Below are positions 13,057 to 20,246 of a stretch of 21,923 nucleotides of DNA, in pieces. This DNA comes from Verrucomicrobiales bacterium. Its GTDB lineage: Bacteria > Verrucomicrobiota > Verrucomicrobiia > Verrucomicrobiales > DEV007. Position numbers and translations under genes: made by a program. Under the pieces are notes generated by a model, which ran no database searches, was not told where the DNA came from, and worked only from the letters and a program-made list of their open reading frames with translations. The DNA lies in the NCBI GenBank assembly GCA_002708885.1, contig PAPL01000074.1:41771-63693 (forward strand). The letters run 5' to 3'. Within the stretch, counting starts at the first letter, position 1; every line of letters begins with the position of its first letter.

Positions 13057-15588
13057 ATGACAGAACGTTATCAGTTTCATGAAAAAATAGGTCAGGGTGG
13101 CTTGGGGGAGGTGTACAGAGCAACTGACCTCCAATTGAAGAGAGAGGTTGCGATTAAGCGCCTAGTGCCTCTGACTGATGAAGAAACTGCCAAATCGTAC
13201 GGCGGAGTCTCGTCTTCGAACTTGTTGAGTGAAGCCACAACGTTATCAGCTCTTCAGCATCCAAATATTGTCACCGTTTATGATGTTGGGATGGATTCGG
13301 ATGGCTGTTTTGTTGTGATGGAATTGTTAAGGGGTGAGAATTTTGAAAAGACTGTCGAGAGAGGTGCGCTTAATGAAAAGGATTTCCAAAGGTTTGTTTT
13401 ACAGACGATGGAGGGTTTAGTGGCAGCTCATCATGCGGGCATTGTTCATAGGGATCTAAAGCCAAGTAATTTAATGGTCAATTGGTTGCCTAGCGGAAAA
13501 TTTCAAATCAAGATTCTCGATTTTGGGTTAGCTAAGTTTTCCAATCAGCCAACAGTTCAAACCACAGACCATGGTGATGGTATCTTAGGCTCAATCTATT
13601 TCATGGCACCCGAACAGTTTGAAAGGGTTGAATTGGATGAGAGGACAGACCTGTATTCCATGGGAGCCATTTATCACTATTGCCTGACTGGTAAGTATCC
13701 TTTTAATGGTTCAAATGGACCAGAAGTAATGGCGGCTCATCTTCAGAGCAGGGTGAAACCAATCGGAGAAATTAGAACAGATCTCCCTGATTGGATGAGT
13801 GATTGGATAATGTGGTTAATTAATAGGAATCCTAAGAACAGACCACAGACCTCTAGGCAGGCTTTGGATATGTTTAACAAGCAGTTGCAGGCAAATGCAA
13901 TTTCTGAAGATAAGGCTCCGGTGTCGCCATCGATTGTTCCTCAAAAAAAATTAGCTGTGAATCCATCTCAGGGAATTGCGTCAGCTCCAGTGATTTCTGA
14001 AAATTCTATCACGCAACCGTCGGTCCCCTTGGAGCATTCTAATGTGCATTTGCAGGGCACAGAAAATCTGGAACGACCTGATCCCGATTTAGAGGGAGAT
14101 GAGAGAAAAAAACTTCCGGTACCTTTATGGGTTCTCATTACTGTCCCAATTTTCCTGATAATGCTTTTGTTTATAGTTATAGAAAGGTCAGGGAAAAAGA
14201 AAATATTGGATCAGCGGAATGCTTTGATTCTTTCTTTGAATGAAGCGGAGGATCCGGAAGGTAATAGAACAATCGTCCAGGAATTTATTACTTTTATGAA
14301 GGCCCAGCCGGACACGGAAAAGGGTCGAAACAATTTAAGTGCGGCCATCACTACCCTAATGAGATTGAGGGGAGATGAAGTTGATTCAGAAATAGTGAGC
14401 CAATTATCAGCTCTTTCTGGGGGCGAGGTCAGGATCAAGGCAGGTCTCATTGGAGTCATCACTGATCGAGGCTATGCTGATGGGGTCCCGGTGCTAATGA
14501 AACAGATCGAGGATGAAAATTCTGATGTTTCTGATGCTGCAATATACGCAGTCGGAGAACTTGGTGATGAGAGTAGTCTTACCGCATTACTTTCAGAATT
14601 AGAAACATCGGCTGGGAAAAAAGGAGATGCTCTTGAGAGTTCTATAGTGAGAATTTCACTAAAGAATCCAGATATTGAAAATAGGAATAAGGAGATTCGA
14701 CGTGTACTAATAGAGGAGGGACCTATCGAAGAGCACCGGCAAAGAATATTAAGAATACTAGGGTATCTAGGTGGCAAGAGTGCTTGGGATGATCTTAAAA
14801 TAATTCTGAACGGTGATGACCAGGAAGCTAGGAAAGCAGTTCTTCAGAGCTTGGGATCATGGCCTAATGGCGATCCTCTGGAGACTCTTAATAATTTAAT
14901 CAAAAACGAAAATGATAATATTATCAGGGCAATGGCTCTTAGAGCCTATACGCCTTTGCTCTCTGCTCCTTCTTATCTTTCTGATGAGATGAAAACAGAA
15001 GACATTAAAGAGCTCTTCGAAATAGATTCTAGCCGTAGCGATAAACGTAACTTAATAGGCGTTCTTGCTCTGCTTGCTACTGAGGAGGCGCAACAGTTCG
15101 CAGAATCTCTGGCCGATCAGAGCGATAGCTTAGTGGCTTCATATGGTGACCTTGCATCTAAACGCATTTCAGAGAATTTGAGTAAGGTTTTCACAGTCAA
15201 AAAAGATTTAAATGTATTAAAATCAAATGAGGCGTTAATATTTGGAGAGGGTGCATTTGAAGTTGATGCGACGGACGGTGCGGTTAAGGGATGGAGTAAT
15301 CCTCAGTATTATCTTGTATGGCCGATCAATGTTCCCGAATCAGGCACTTATGATATTTCGGTTAACGTGGCAACTCCTTCTGGAGGAGGGGGAGAATTTG
15401 AGGTTGTTTTGGCTGGAGGAAGAGGAGTCGCTCGGACTCCAAAAGGAGATCAATTCACTGACGTTCAAGTTGGGACTTTTGAGATTAAAGATCCAGGAAC
15501 CTATAGAGTTATAATTTCAGGTATTAATCTTGATCAAAAATCAGGTCAATTGATGTATCTGCGTTCAGTTACACTGAAAGGCAATTGA
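13057..15588 (+). CDS. Receptor-like Ser/Thr protein kinase with HEAT repeats and C-terminal beta-sandwich
   Basis: 843 residues from the ATG at 13057. An earlier in-frame ATG at 12934 overlaps the divergent antiporter start and adds a hydrophobic leader unlike Hanks kinases. The kinase domain (5-275) is complete: GQGGLGEVY (12-20), VAIK Lys34, HRDLKPSN (131-138, Asp133), DFGLA (155-159), APEQF (184-188). A Ser/Pro-rich linker (281-352) leads to a membrane helix (355-376). Outside the membrane come helical HEAT-like repeats (about 440-700), e.g. VSDAAIYAVGELGDESSLTALL and ARKAVLQSLG, then a beta-sandwich end (725-843), with GAVKGWSNPQYYLVWPINVPESGTYDISVNVATPSG resembling carbohydrate-binding modules of PVC-group proteins. 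The ligand is unknown; the architecture suggests that the outer part senses or scaffolds an envelope component. Confidence 0.92.
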   Translation: MTERYQFHEKIGQGGLGEVYRATDLQLKREVAIKRLVPLTDEETAKSYGGVSSSNLLSEATTLSALQHPNIVTVYDVGMDSDGCFVVMELLRGENFEKTVERGALNEKDFQRFVLQTMEGLVAAHHAGIVHRDLKPSNLMVNWLPSGKFQIKILDFGLAKFSNQPTVQTTDHGDGILGSIYFMAPEQFERVELDERTDLYSMGAIYHYCLTGKYPFNGSNGPEVMAAHLQSRVKPIGEIRTDLPDWMSDWIMWLINRNPKNRPQTSRQALDMFNKQLQANAISEDKAPVSPSIVPQKKLAVNPSQGIASAPVISENSITQPSVPLEHSNVHLQGTENLERPDPDLEGDERKKLPVPLWVLITVPIFLIMLLFIVIERSGKKKILDQRNALILSLNEAEDPEGNRTIVQEFITFMKAQPDTEKGRNNLSAAITTLMRLRGDEVDSEIVSQLSALSGGEVRIKAGLIGVITDRGYADGVPVLMKQIEDENSDVSDAAIYAVGELGDESSLTALLSELETSAGKKGDALESSIVRISLKNPDIENRNKEIRRVLIEEGPIEEHRQRILRILGYLGGKSAWDDLKIILNGDDQEARKAVLQSLGSWPNGDPLETLNNLIKNENDNIIRAMALRAYTPLLSAPSYLSDEMKTEDIKELFEIDSSRSDKRNLIGVLALLATEEAQQFAESLADQSDSLVASYGDLASKRISENLSKVFTVKKDLNVLKSNEALIFGEGAFEVDATDGAVKGWSNPQYYLVWPINVPESGTYDISVNVATPSGGGGEFEVVLAGGRGVARTPKGDQFTDVQVGTFEIKDPGTYRVIISGINLDQKSGQLMYLRSVTLKGN

Positions 15589-15595
15589 ATATTCT

Positions 15596-16018
15596 TTAGC
15601 GCTCCTGCTCCCATCCTGTCACTTTTCTGTCCTCGAATTCAACGATGGCCGATGTGTATGGGATATATCCTACACTGGTAGAATTGTAGAAAGGACCGTA
15701 ATAGTCATGATGATAATAGTGATGATTGCTATATATTATGTTTTGATTCAATATGGGCATATGAGATGAATATCGCCATTTCTCAACGTCTTTCCCATTA
15801 ATGGTGCTTTCCTTGATCCCGTCTGGTCTTCCCCATGACAGATAGACTGCATCCATAGTCATGCCTTTTAAAATTCTCCCGTTGGACACAGCGTTTTTTT
15901 GAGTTCCAGTAAGAGCGGCGAACATTTTGGGATTCCCATCAATTCTTGATTGAATTGTTGATGTACAATTGCAAAGCAATAAGGTTGAGGCGGAAAAAAG
16001 AATAATTTTTAAATACAT
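15596..16018 (-). CDS. Small BamE/SmpA-like lipoprotein with a His/Tyr-rich segment
   Basis: 140 residues. A lipoprotein-type N terminus ends in LLLCNC (13-18); Cys18 is the likely lipidated residue, with Asn at -1, which is unusual but tolerated. ILKGMTMDAVYLSWGRPDGIKESTINGKDVEKWRYSS (49-85) resembles the SmpA/OmlA (BamE) fold: a GMTMDAV start, a G-x-P turn and a W-x-Y strand. It then has an odd His/Tyr run, NHHYYHHDYYGPFYN (98-112). The C terminus AIVEFEDRKVTGWE (124-137) is the last strand. It sits tail-to-tail with the kinase (7 bases). Membership in the BamE superfamily is moderate confidence; a role in beta-barrel assembly is not shown. Confidence 0.75.
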   Translation of the reverse strand: MYLKIILFSASTLLLCNCTSTIQSRIDGNPKMFAALTGTQKNAVSNGRILKGMTMDAVYLSWGRPDGIKESTINGKDVEKWRYSSHMPILNQNIIYSNHHYYHHDYYGPFYNSTSVGYIPYTSAIVEFEDRKVTGWEQER

Positions 16019-16036
16019 AACTTATATATAATTTTG

Positions 16037-16061
16037 GAATATATTAAATCCTAATATATTC
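16037..16061. promoter_or_regulatory. Perfect inverted repeat in the divergent moaA/lipoprotein promoter region
   Basis: Arms GAATATATTA (16037-16046) and TAATATATTC (16052-16061) are exactly complementary over 10 bp, with a 5-base spacer. The whole divergent gap is only 74 bases. A TATAAT (16027-16032) lies just left of it, and TAATAAT (16067-16073) just right, so a factor bound here would touch both promoters. It is not a known riboswitch structure. Confidence 0.5.
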
Positions 16062-16092
16062 AACAGTAATAATCTAACAATACGATACAAAA

Positions 16093-17094
16093 GTGGAAGA
16101 TAGTTTTGGACATCATATTTCATATCTCAGAATTTCAGTGACAGACCGCTGTAATGAGAGATGTGCGTATTGTATGCCTAATGAGTTTCAGGAATGGCTG
16201 CCTAGAGAAGGAGTGATGAGTTATGAGGAAATATTGAGGGTTGTGAGAATCGCTGTGAGTCTGGGAGTGAGTAAGATAAGAGTTACCGGAGGTGAGCCTC
16301 TGACCAGAAGGGATGTTATCCCATTCATTAAGCGCTTGCGTAAGATAAATGGGATCAAGGAATTGGGGATCACGACGAACGGAACTTTACTTTCTCAGTC
16401 AGTAGGAAAATTTAAAACGGCAGCAGCGGCGCTTGCTGGGGCTGGGGTTAGCACAGTCAACGTTTCACTTGATACTTTGGATGAGAGAAAATATGTGGCA
16501 ATCACCGGTCGGCCATATTTAGAACGGGTCATTGAGGGTCTTGATGATTTGATAGATGCCGGTTTCGATAAAGTGAAGATTAATACGGTTCTGATGAGAG
16601 GCAGGAACGATGATGAATTGCTTGATTTAGTGGATTTTACTCATCAAAGAAATTTACTTTTAAGGTTCATAGAAATGATGCCAGTTAGTACTAACGATGT
16701 TCTTAAAGATTCTAATTTTCTTCCCTGCGGGGAAGTTATGAAATTCCTCTCTGATACTTTTGGTGGTCTCGAACCGAGTGCTAATTACAGGACTAATGGC
16801 CCGGCAACTTATTATAAGATTTCAGGAAGAGACCAGTTAATTGGCTTCATCGGCGCTATGACTAATTTACATTTTTGCGAATCATGTAATAAGCTAAGAT
16901 TAACTTGTGATGGTAAATTAAGGCCTTGCTTGGGGAGTCATCTAGAATTTGACTTATTGTCTGAGATCCGTTCCGGTGCCAGTGATGAGAGGATCGCTGA
17001 TTTTATTCGCGAGGTAGTTGCTAGAAAACCCAAAGCACATGATTTCCTATCAAATTATCAACCGGGTCGTAAAATGATTGCTATTGGAGGCTGA
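16093..17094 (+). CDS. moaA: GTP 3',8-cyclase (MoaA), molybdenum cofactor step 1
   Basis: 333 residues, GTG start without a Shine-Dalgarno sequence. This radical-SAM enzyme converts GTP to 3',8-cyclo-GTP, the first step to molybdopterin. Seen: the N-terminal cluster CNERCAYC (Cys20, Cys24, Cys27), TGGEPL (65-70) for SAM binding, ITTNGTLL (93-100), and the C-terminal second cluster FCESCNKLRLTCDGKLRPC (Cys262, Cys265, Cys279). The C-terminal Gly-Gly tail (IGG) needed for activity is present. The GGAGG within the last codons is the Shine-Dalgarno sequence of moaC, linking the two genes. The promoter contains a 10-bp-arm palindrome. Confidence 0.97.
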   Translation: MEDSFGHHISYLRISVTDRCNERCAYCMPNEFQEWLPREGVMSYEEILRVVRIAVSLGVSKIRVTGGEPLTRRDVIPFIKRLRKINGIKELGITTNGTLLSQSVGKFKTAAAALAGAGVSTVNVSLDTLDERKYVAITGRPYLERVIEGLDDLIDAGFDKVKINTVLMRGRNDDELLDLVDFTHQRNLLLRFIEMMPVSTNDVLKDSNFLPCGEVMKFLSDTFGGLEPSANYRTNGPATYYKISGRDQLIGFIGAMTNLHFCESCNKLRLTCDGKLRPCLGSHLEFDLLSEIRSGASDERIADFIREVVARKPKAHDFLSNYQPGRKMIAIGG

Positions 17095-17098
17095 AAAA

Positions 17099-17545
17099 AT
17101 GAATCAATTATCTCATGTAAATACAGAGGGTGAAGCTAATATGGTGGATGTTACAGACAAGCCTGAAGTGTCTCGTACAGCAACTGCGACCGGGTTCATT
17201 GAGATGCATGAAGAAACCATAAATTTGGTTAATGAAAATAAGCTCAAAAAGGGGGACGTCTTAACTGTGGCTAAAATTGCTGGAATTTCTGCGGCTAAGA
17301 AGACATCGGAACTAATACCCCTCTGCCATCCCTTGCCGCTAACTAGTGTCTCGGTTGACTGCTTGCCAGAAACGAATGGAATATTGTTGAGATCTACAGT
17401 CAAGACTAGTGGTAAGACAGGCGTAGAAATGGAAGCGTTGAGCGCTGTCAGTGTTGCGGCTTTGACCCTCTATGACATGTGTAAAGCAGTTGATAAGACT
17501 ATGGTTATAGGAAATATCACACTCGAATCCAAAGAAAAGCACTAA
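17099..17545 (+). CDS. moaC: Cyclic pyranopterin monophosphate synthase (MoaC)
   Basis: 148 residues from the ATG at 17099, chosen over an in-frame ATG at 17078 that would overlap moaA, because GGAGG (17084-17088) is well placed for 17099. It converts cyclo-GTP to cPMP. Seen: MVDVTDKPEVSRTATATG (15-32), the KKGDVLTVAKIAGISAAKKT region (50-69), with the likely catalytic Lys51, SELIPLCHPLPLT (70-82, His77), KTSGKTGVEMEAL (102-114) and YDMCKAVDK (125-133), with the second catalytic Lys129. Length and motifs are normal. It lies 4 bases after moaA and 5 bases before mog. Confidence 0.97.
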   Translation: MNQLSHVNTEGEANMVDVTDKPEVSRTATATGFIEMHEETINLVNENKLKKGDVLTVAKIAGISAAKKTSELIPLCHPLPLTSVSVDCLPETNGILLRSTVKTSGKTGVEMEALSAVSVAALTLYDMCKAVDKTMVIGNITLESKEKH

Positions 17546-17550
17546 TACCA

Positions 17551-18027
17551 ATGAACGTAGGGATTATTACGATATCGGACCGAGCTTCGGCCGGAGAATA
17601 TGAAGACCATGGAGGGCCGGCCTTGAAGGCTGAGTCTGATAAGCGTGGCTGGCATGTGCTGGCTGATGCAATCGTTTCTGATGATAAGGGGAGGATCAAG
17701 GAAATGATTCTCTCTTTTGAGGCGCAGGGTTGTAATTTAATACTGACGACCGGAGGAACTGGTATCGCTGATCGGGACGTGACGCCTGAGGCTGTTAGGG
17801 AAATAATGAGAGTTGAAATTGACGGCTTTGGTGAATTGATGAGGATGCGTAGCGTTGATATAACCCCAAATGCGATCTTGTCCAGGGGACTGGCAGCTGT
17901 AGTTGGCAGTGCTCTTGTTATTACTCTTCCAGGTAAACCTAAAGGTGCTGTGGAATGTTTGGAATTTGTGGAAGGGGCAATTGCCCATACAGTCAAATTG
18001 TGTGCAGGTGACCCGACTTCGTGCTGA
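17551..18027 (+). CDS. mog: Molybdopterin adenylyltransferase (Mog/MoaB family)
   Basis: 158 residues. It activates molybdopterin by adenylylation before metal insertion. Seen: GIITISDRASAGEYEDHGGPAL (4-25), LTTGGTGIADRDVTPEA (65-81) and IDGFGELMRMRS (90-101), which favour Mog over the inactive MoaB type, and LPGKPKGAVECLEF (126-139) at the base. It is co-directional with moaC after a 5-base gap. The window holds no moaD, moaE or moeA, so the pathway is completed elsewhere. The TGA stop is inside a hairpin shared with the convergent gene. The distinction Mog versus MoaB is probable, not certain. Confidence 0.9.
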   Translation: MNVGIITISDRASAGEYEDHGGPALKAESDKRGWHVLADAIVSDDKGRIKEMILSFEAQGCNLILTTGGTGIADRDVTPEAVREIMRVEIDGFGELMRMRSVDITPNAILSRGLAAVVGSALVITLPGKPKGAVECLEFVEGAIAHTVKLCAGDPTSC

Positions 18028-18054
18028 GTGAAATCGTAAATGATTATCCTCAGC
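18023..18054. terminator. Candidate bidirectional terminator hairpin between mog and the convergent VTT gene
   Basis: GCTGAG (18023-18028) pairs with CTCAGC (18049-18054) and, after a 3x3 internal loop, AATC (18032-18035) pairs with GATT (18042-18045) around a six-base loop. The structure contains both convergent stop codons. There is no T-tract, so termination strength is uncertain. Confidence 0.35.
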
Positions 18055-18727
18055 GTTGATTCTTGATGGCTAAGGTTTTCTTGGCTATTCTTGAGATAAT
18101 TAATGTCACACTGACGGTTGCTATTAATCCGATACAGATGATTGCCCAGTTCAATGGAGAATTTTTTGTTGTGAGAATTGTCTTTCCTAAGGATCCTAAG
18201 TAAGTATATGCGACAGTGCTGGGTATCATTCCTGCCCATGATGAGATAATATATGCAACTAGGCGGATTTTAGTCAGCCCAAGGGCATAATTTAATAGAA
18301 AAAATGGGATAATCGGGCTGAGCCTTGCCAAAAAAATAATTTTCCAGCCTTCTCTACTAATGGCCATGTCCATTGCTGAGAATTTGTGGCTTTCATTAAT
18401 TTTTTTTTCGATGAATCCTCTCGCCAAATAGCGTGATATGAGGAATGCAGCGGTTGCTCCTAACGTTGAGCCGATAGAAACGAGAAGGAGACCATTCCAG
18501 AAACCGAAAGTGGCGCCGGCTCCAAGAGTCAGAGGGGATCCGGGGATAAGGAATATGCAGGCGAGAACATAAACCAACACGAACAAGCATTTCCCTACAT
18601 TTCCCAGCGATTCAATGTATTCAATCAGTGTGGGTATTTTTGTGATGAGGCCAAATTGAATCTGGCAAAAAATAACAGTAATTAATGTAATGCATCCCCA
18701 GAACCACTTTTCTCTGAGAGGATTCAT
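18050..18727 (-). CDS. TVP38/TMEM64 (VTT-domain) membrane protein
   Basis: 225 residues, about six hydrophobic segments. Family signatures: FLIPGSPLTLGAGATFGFWNG (59-79), with the SPLTL re-entrant motif; GSTLGATAAFLISRYLARG (86-104); FLARLSPIIPFFLLNYALGLTKI (132-154); and AGMIPSTVAYTYLG (165-178). The VTT/DedA superfamily includes lipid scramblases or flippases and undecaprenyl-phosphate carriers; the exact substrate of TVP38-type members in bacteria is not settled. It starts 3 bases after the end of the MFS gene on the same strand, so the two form an operon. Confidence 0.9.
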   Translation of the reverse strand: MNPLREKWFWGCITLITVIFCQIQFGLITKIPTLIEYIESLGNVGKCLFVLVYVLACIFLIPGSPLTLGAGATFGFWNGLLLVSIGSTLGATAAFLISRYLARGFIEKKINESHKFSAMDMAISREGWKIIFLARLSPIIPFFLLNYALGLTKIRLVAYIISSWAGMIPSTVAYTYLGSLGKTILTTKNSPLNWAIICIGLIATVSVTLIISRIAKKTLAIKNQR

Positions 18728-18730
18728 TAT

Positions 18731-20035
18731 TTAAATTTCAGCCTCATTATTGTTATCCGATGGGCGTATCATATAATAAAACCCGACACCAGCTAGGAGG
18801 CATCCTCCCGCTAAGAACCCCATGGACCGTATTGCTAGATTGCCCCAGCTTTCTTGATATGAAATAAGAATCGCGGCTAAAAGAATTGCTATTCCGTTAA
18901 GAATTTTGACAACAAAATTGAAGGCTCCCCAATAAATACCAACTAGGCTTTCTCCGCCCCTTTCCTTGGCACAGTCCACTACACCCTCTGCTTCTACTCC
19001 CAAAAGAACGGCAACCATTGGTCCTCCTAAACCAAAGACCACAGAAGCGGTCATTAAGGGGTCAATGATCAAGCTACTGCCAAGTAATCCGCAACAGCCA
19101 TAGACAATGGAAAGGGCAATCGAGGCGTACAACATACTTCGTAGCCAGCCAAAACGGCGTTGAATCTTTGGAACTAAAAGGAAACAGATGACAGCCATTC
19201 CCAAGAGGGGACCTAGCAGTTGAGCCACATCTCCCACAGAACCACCTAGCAGGTCAGTTGCTATGAATGGGGCAGCGGTAGTCATTATAGTGAAAGACAT
19301 TTGAGATCCTCCAAAAAGAGCAATGAGTGCTAAGAATCTCCTATGCTTTAATGCTTGTGCAATTCCTGACCAGAGTGAAGACGAACTGGTTTGACTTTCA
19401 GTTGGTTTATTTTCTTTTATTGTAATGTCATTTTTTTGGGGGCACGCAAAGAATGGCAGGGCCATCAAAATGACTGCTACAGCGCTAAAGCTTAGTGCAG
19501 CTATTGAGAATCCGAGCCGTTCAATTAATGCGCCACTTACGACAAAACCGATTCCCGAGGCGAGGACAATTCCGAGCCCAAGCAAGTTTGAAAGCTTTGC
19601 ACGGACTTTCATGTCACCATCTGCGTAATCATCAATGAGGCTCCAGTAGGGGATGGCGTAGAATGTGTACCCGATGAAAAAAATCAATAGACCTAATGTT
19701 AAAAGAGACCAAGCAAATGGTTTTGATAAACTGTGATTTGCCGAGAAAGCCAACGCTAATCCTATTGGGGCCAATGAAAAAGAAAACCACAATAGGGTCC
19801 TCCTTTGAAATCCTTTTCGAACCCATGAATCGGTTAATCTTCCGGCGATCGGGTCGGTGACTCCATCAAATACCCGAAAAGAAAAGAATAATATCCCTAA
19901 AGTAATGGCCGGGAATAGTTCTGTTCCAGAGCTTTCCAGATCCCCATATTTAAGAATCCATTGGTAAAGGAAACGAGAAAGGCTCATGACCCCTATCTGA
20001 CCACAGAGAAACAGTAAGTACTTTGTAATGGGCAT
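18731..20035 (-). CDS. MFS transporter, GPH (glycoside-pentoside-hexuronide:cation symporter) type
   Basis: 434 residues, 12 predicted helices in two halves with a long central polar loop (about 199-215). Motifs of the GPH/MelB branch: FRVFDGVTDPIAGRLTDS (53-70), with Asp57 and Asp61 at the cation-binding helix, FYAIPYWSLIDDYADGD (125-141) and VRAKLSNLLG (144-153). The substrate cannot be read from the sequence; sugars or glycosides coupled to Na+ or H+ are typical, and some relatives take up other compounds. The downstream VTT gene is 3 bases away. A short inverted repeat lies just upstream of the start. Confidence 0.88.
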   Translation of the reverse strand: MPITKYLLFLCGQIGVMSLSRFLYQWILKYGDLESSGTELFPAITLGILFFSFRVFDGVTDPIAGRLTDSWVRKGFQRRTLLWFSFSLAPIGLALAFSANHSLSKPFAWSLLTLGLLIFFIGYTFYAIPYWSLIDDYADGDMKVRAKLSNLLGLGIVLASGIGFVVSGALIERLGFSIAALSFSAVAVILMALPFFACPQKNDITIKENKPTESQTSSSSLWSGIAQALKHRRFLALIALFGGSQMSFTIMTTAAPFIATDLLGGSVGDVAQLLGPLLGMAVICFLLVPKIQRRFGWLRSMLYASIALSIVYGCCGLLGSSLIIDPLMTASVVFGLGGPMVAVLLGVEAEGVVDCAKERGGESLVGIYWGAFNFVVKILNGIAILLAAILISYQESWGNLAIRSMGFLAGGCLLAGVGFYYMIRPSDNNNEAEI

Positions 20036-20246
20036 AATTAATTTTGATGAGCCAATTTAAGTTGCTCATAATCTTCTTATCAATGAGGCTCCAGCGATAG
20101 TAAAAAAGAAAATATTCTCAAAGCTCACCAAAAATCATACTTACAATACAAAAAAGAAGCTTTGTTTTCTTATGAAGAACTTAACCATTCGTTGTGTTAC
20201 TAGTGAGGCAAGGAAGTTCATGCATTGGCCTATATAGAGGAGTGCC
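20036..20246 (-). promoter_or_regulatory. Spacer upstream of the MFS-VTT operon with an inverted repeat
   Basis: A 211-base gap with no credible open frame. It carries ATGAGC (20047-20052) and GCTCAT (20064-20069), complementary over 6 bp; a bulged form extends pairing by CAA/TTG. This lies 11 bases upstream of the MFS start codon on the minus strand, so it may be an operator or a leader hairpin. Nothing else was recognised. Confidence 0.35.

Noticed and set aside
15949..16092. Molybdenum-cofactor riboswitch ahead of moaA
   Set aside because: The gap to the divergent gene is only 74 bases and the visible symmetry is a simple inverted repeat, not the multi-helix Moco element.
17078..17098. 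Longer moaC from the ATG at 17078
   Set aside because: GGAGG at 17084-17088 lies inside that extension and is correctly spaced for 17099.
17517..18239. 240-residue minus-strand open frame over mog and the mog/VTT junction
   Set aside because: It is antisense to a clear Mog protein and to the end of the VTT gene, has low-complexity Ser/Thr/Ile-rich content and no recognisable domain.
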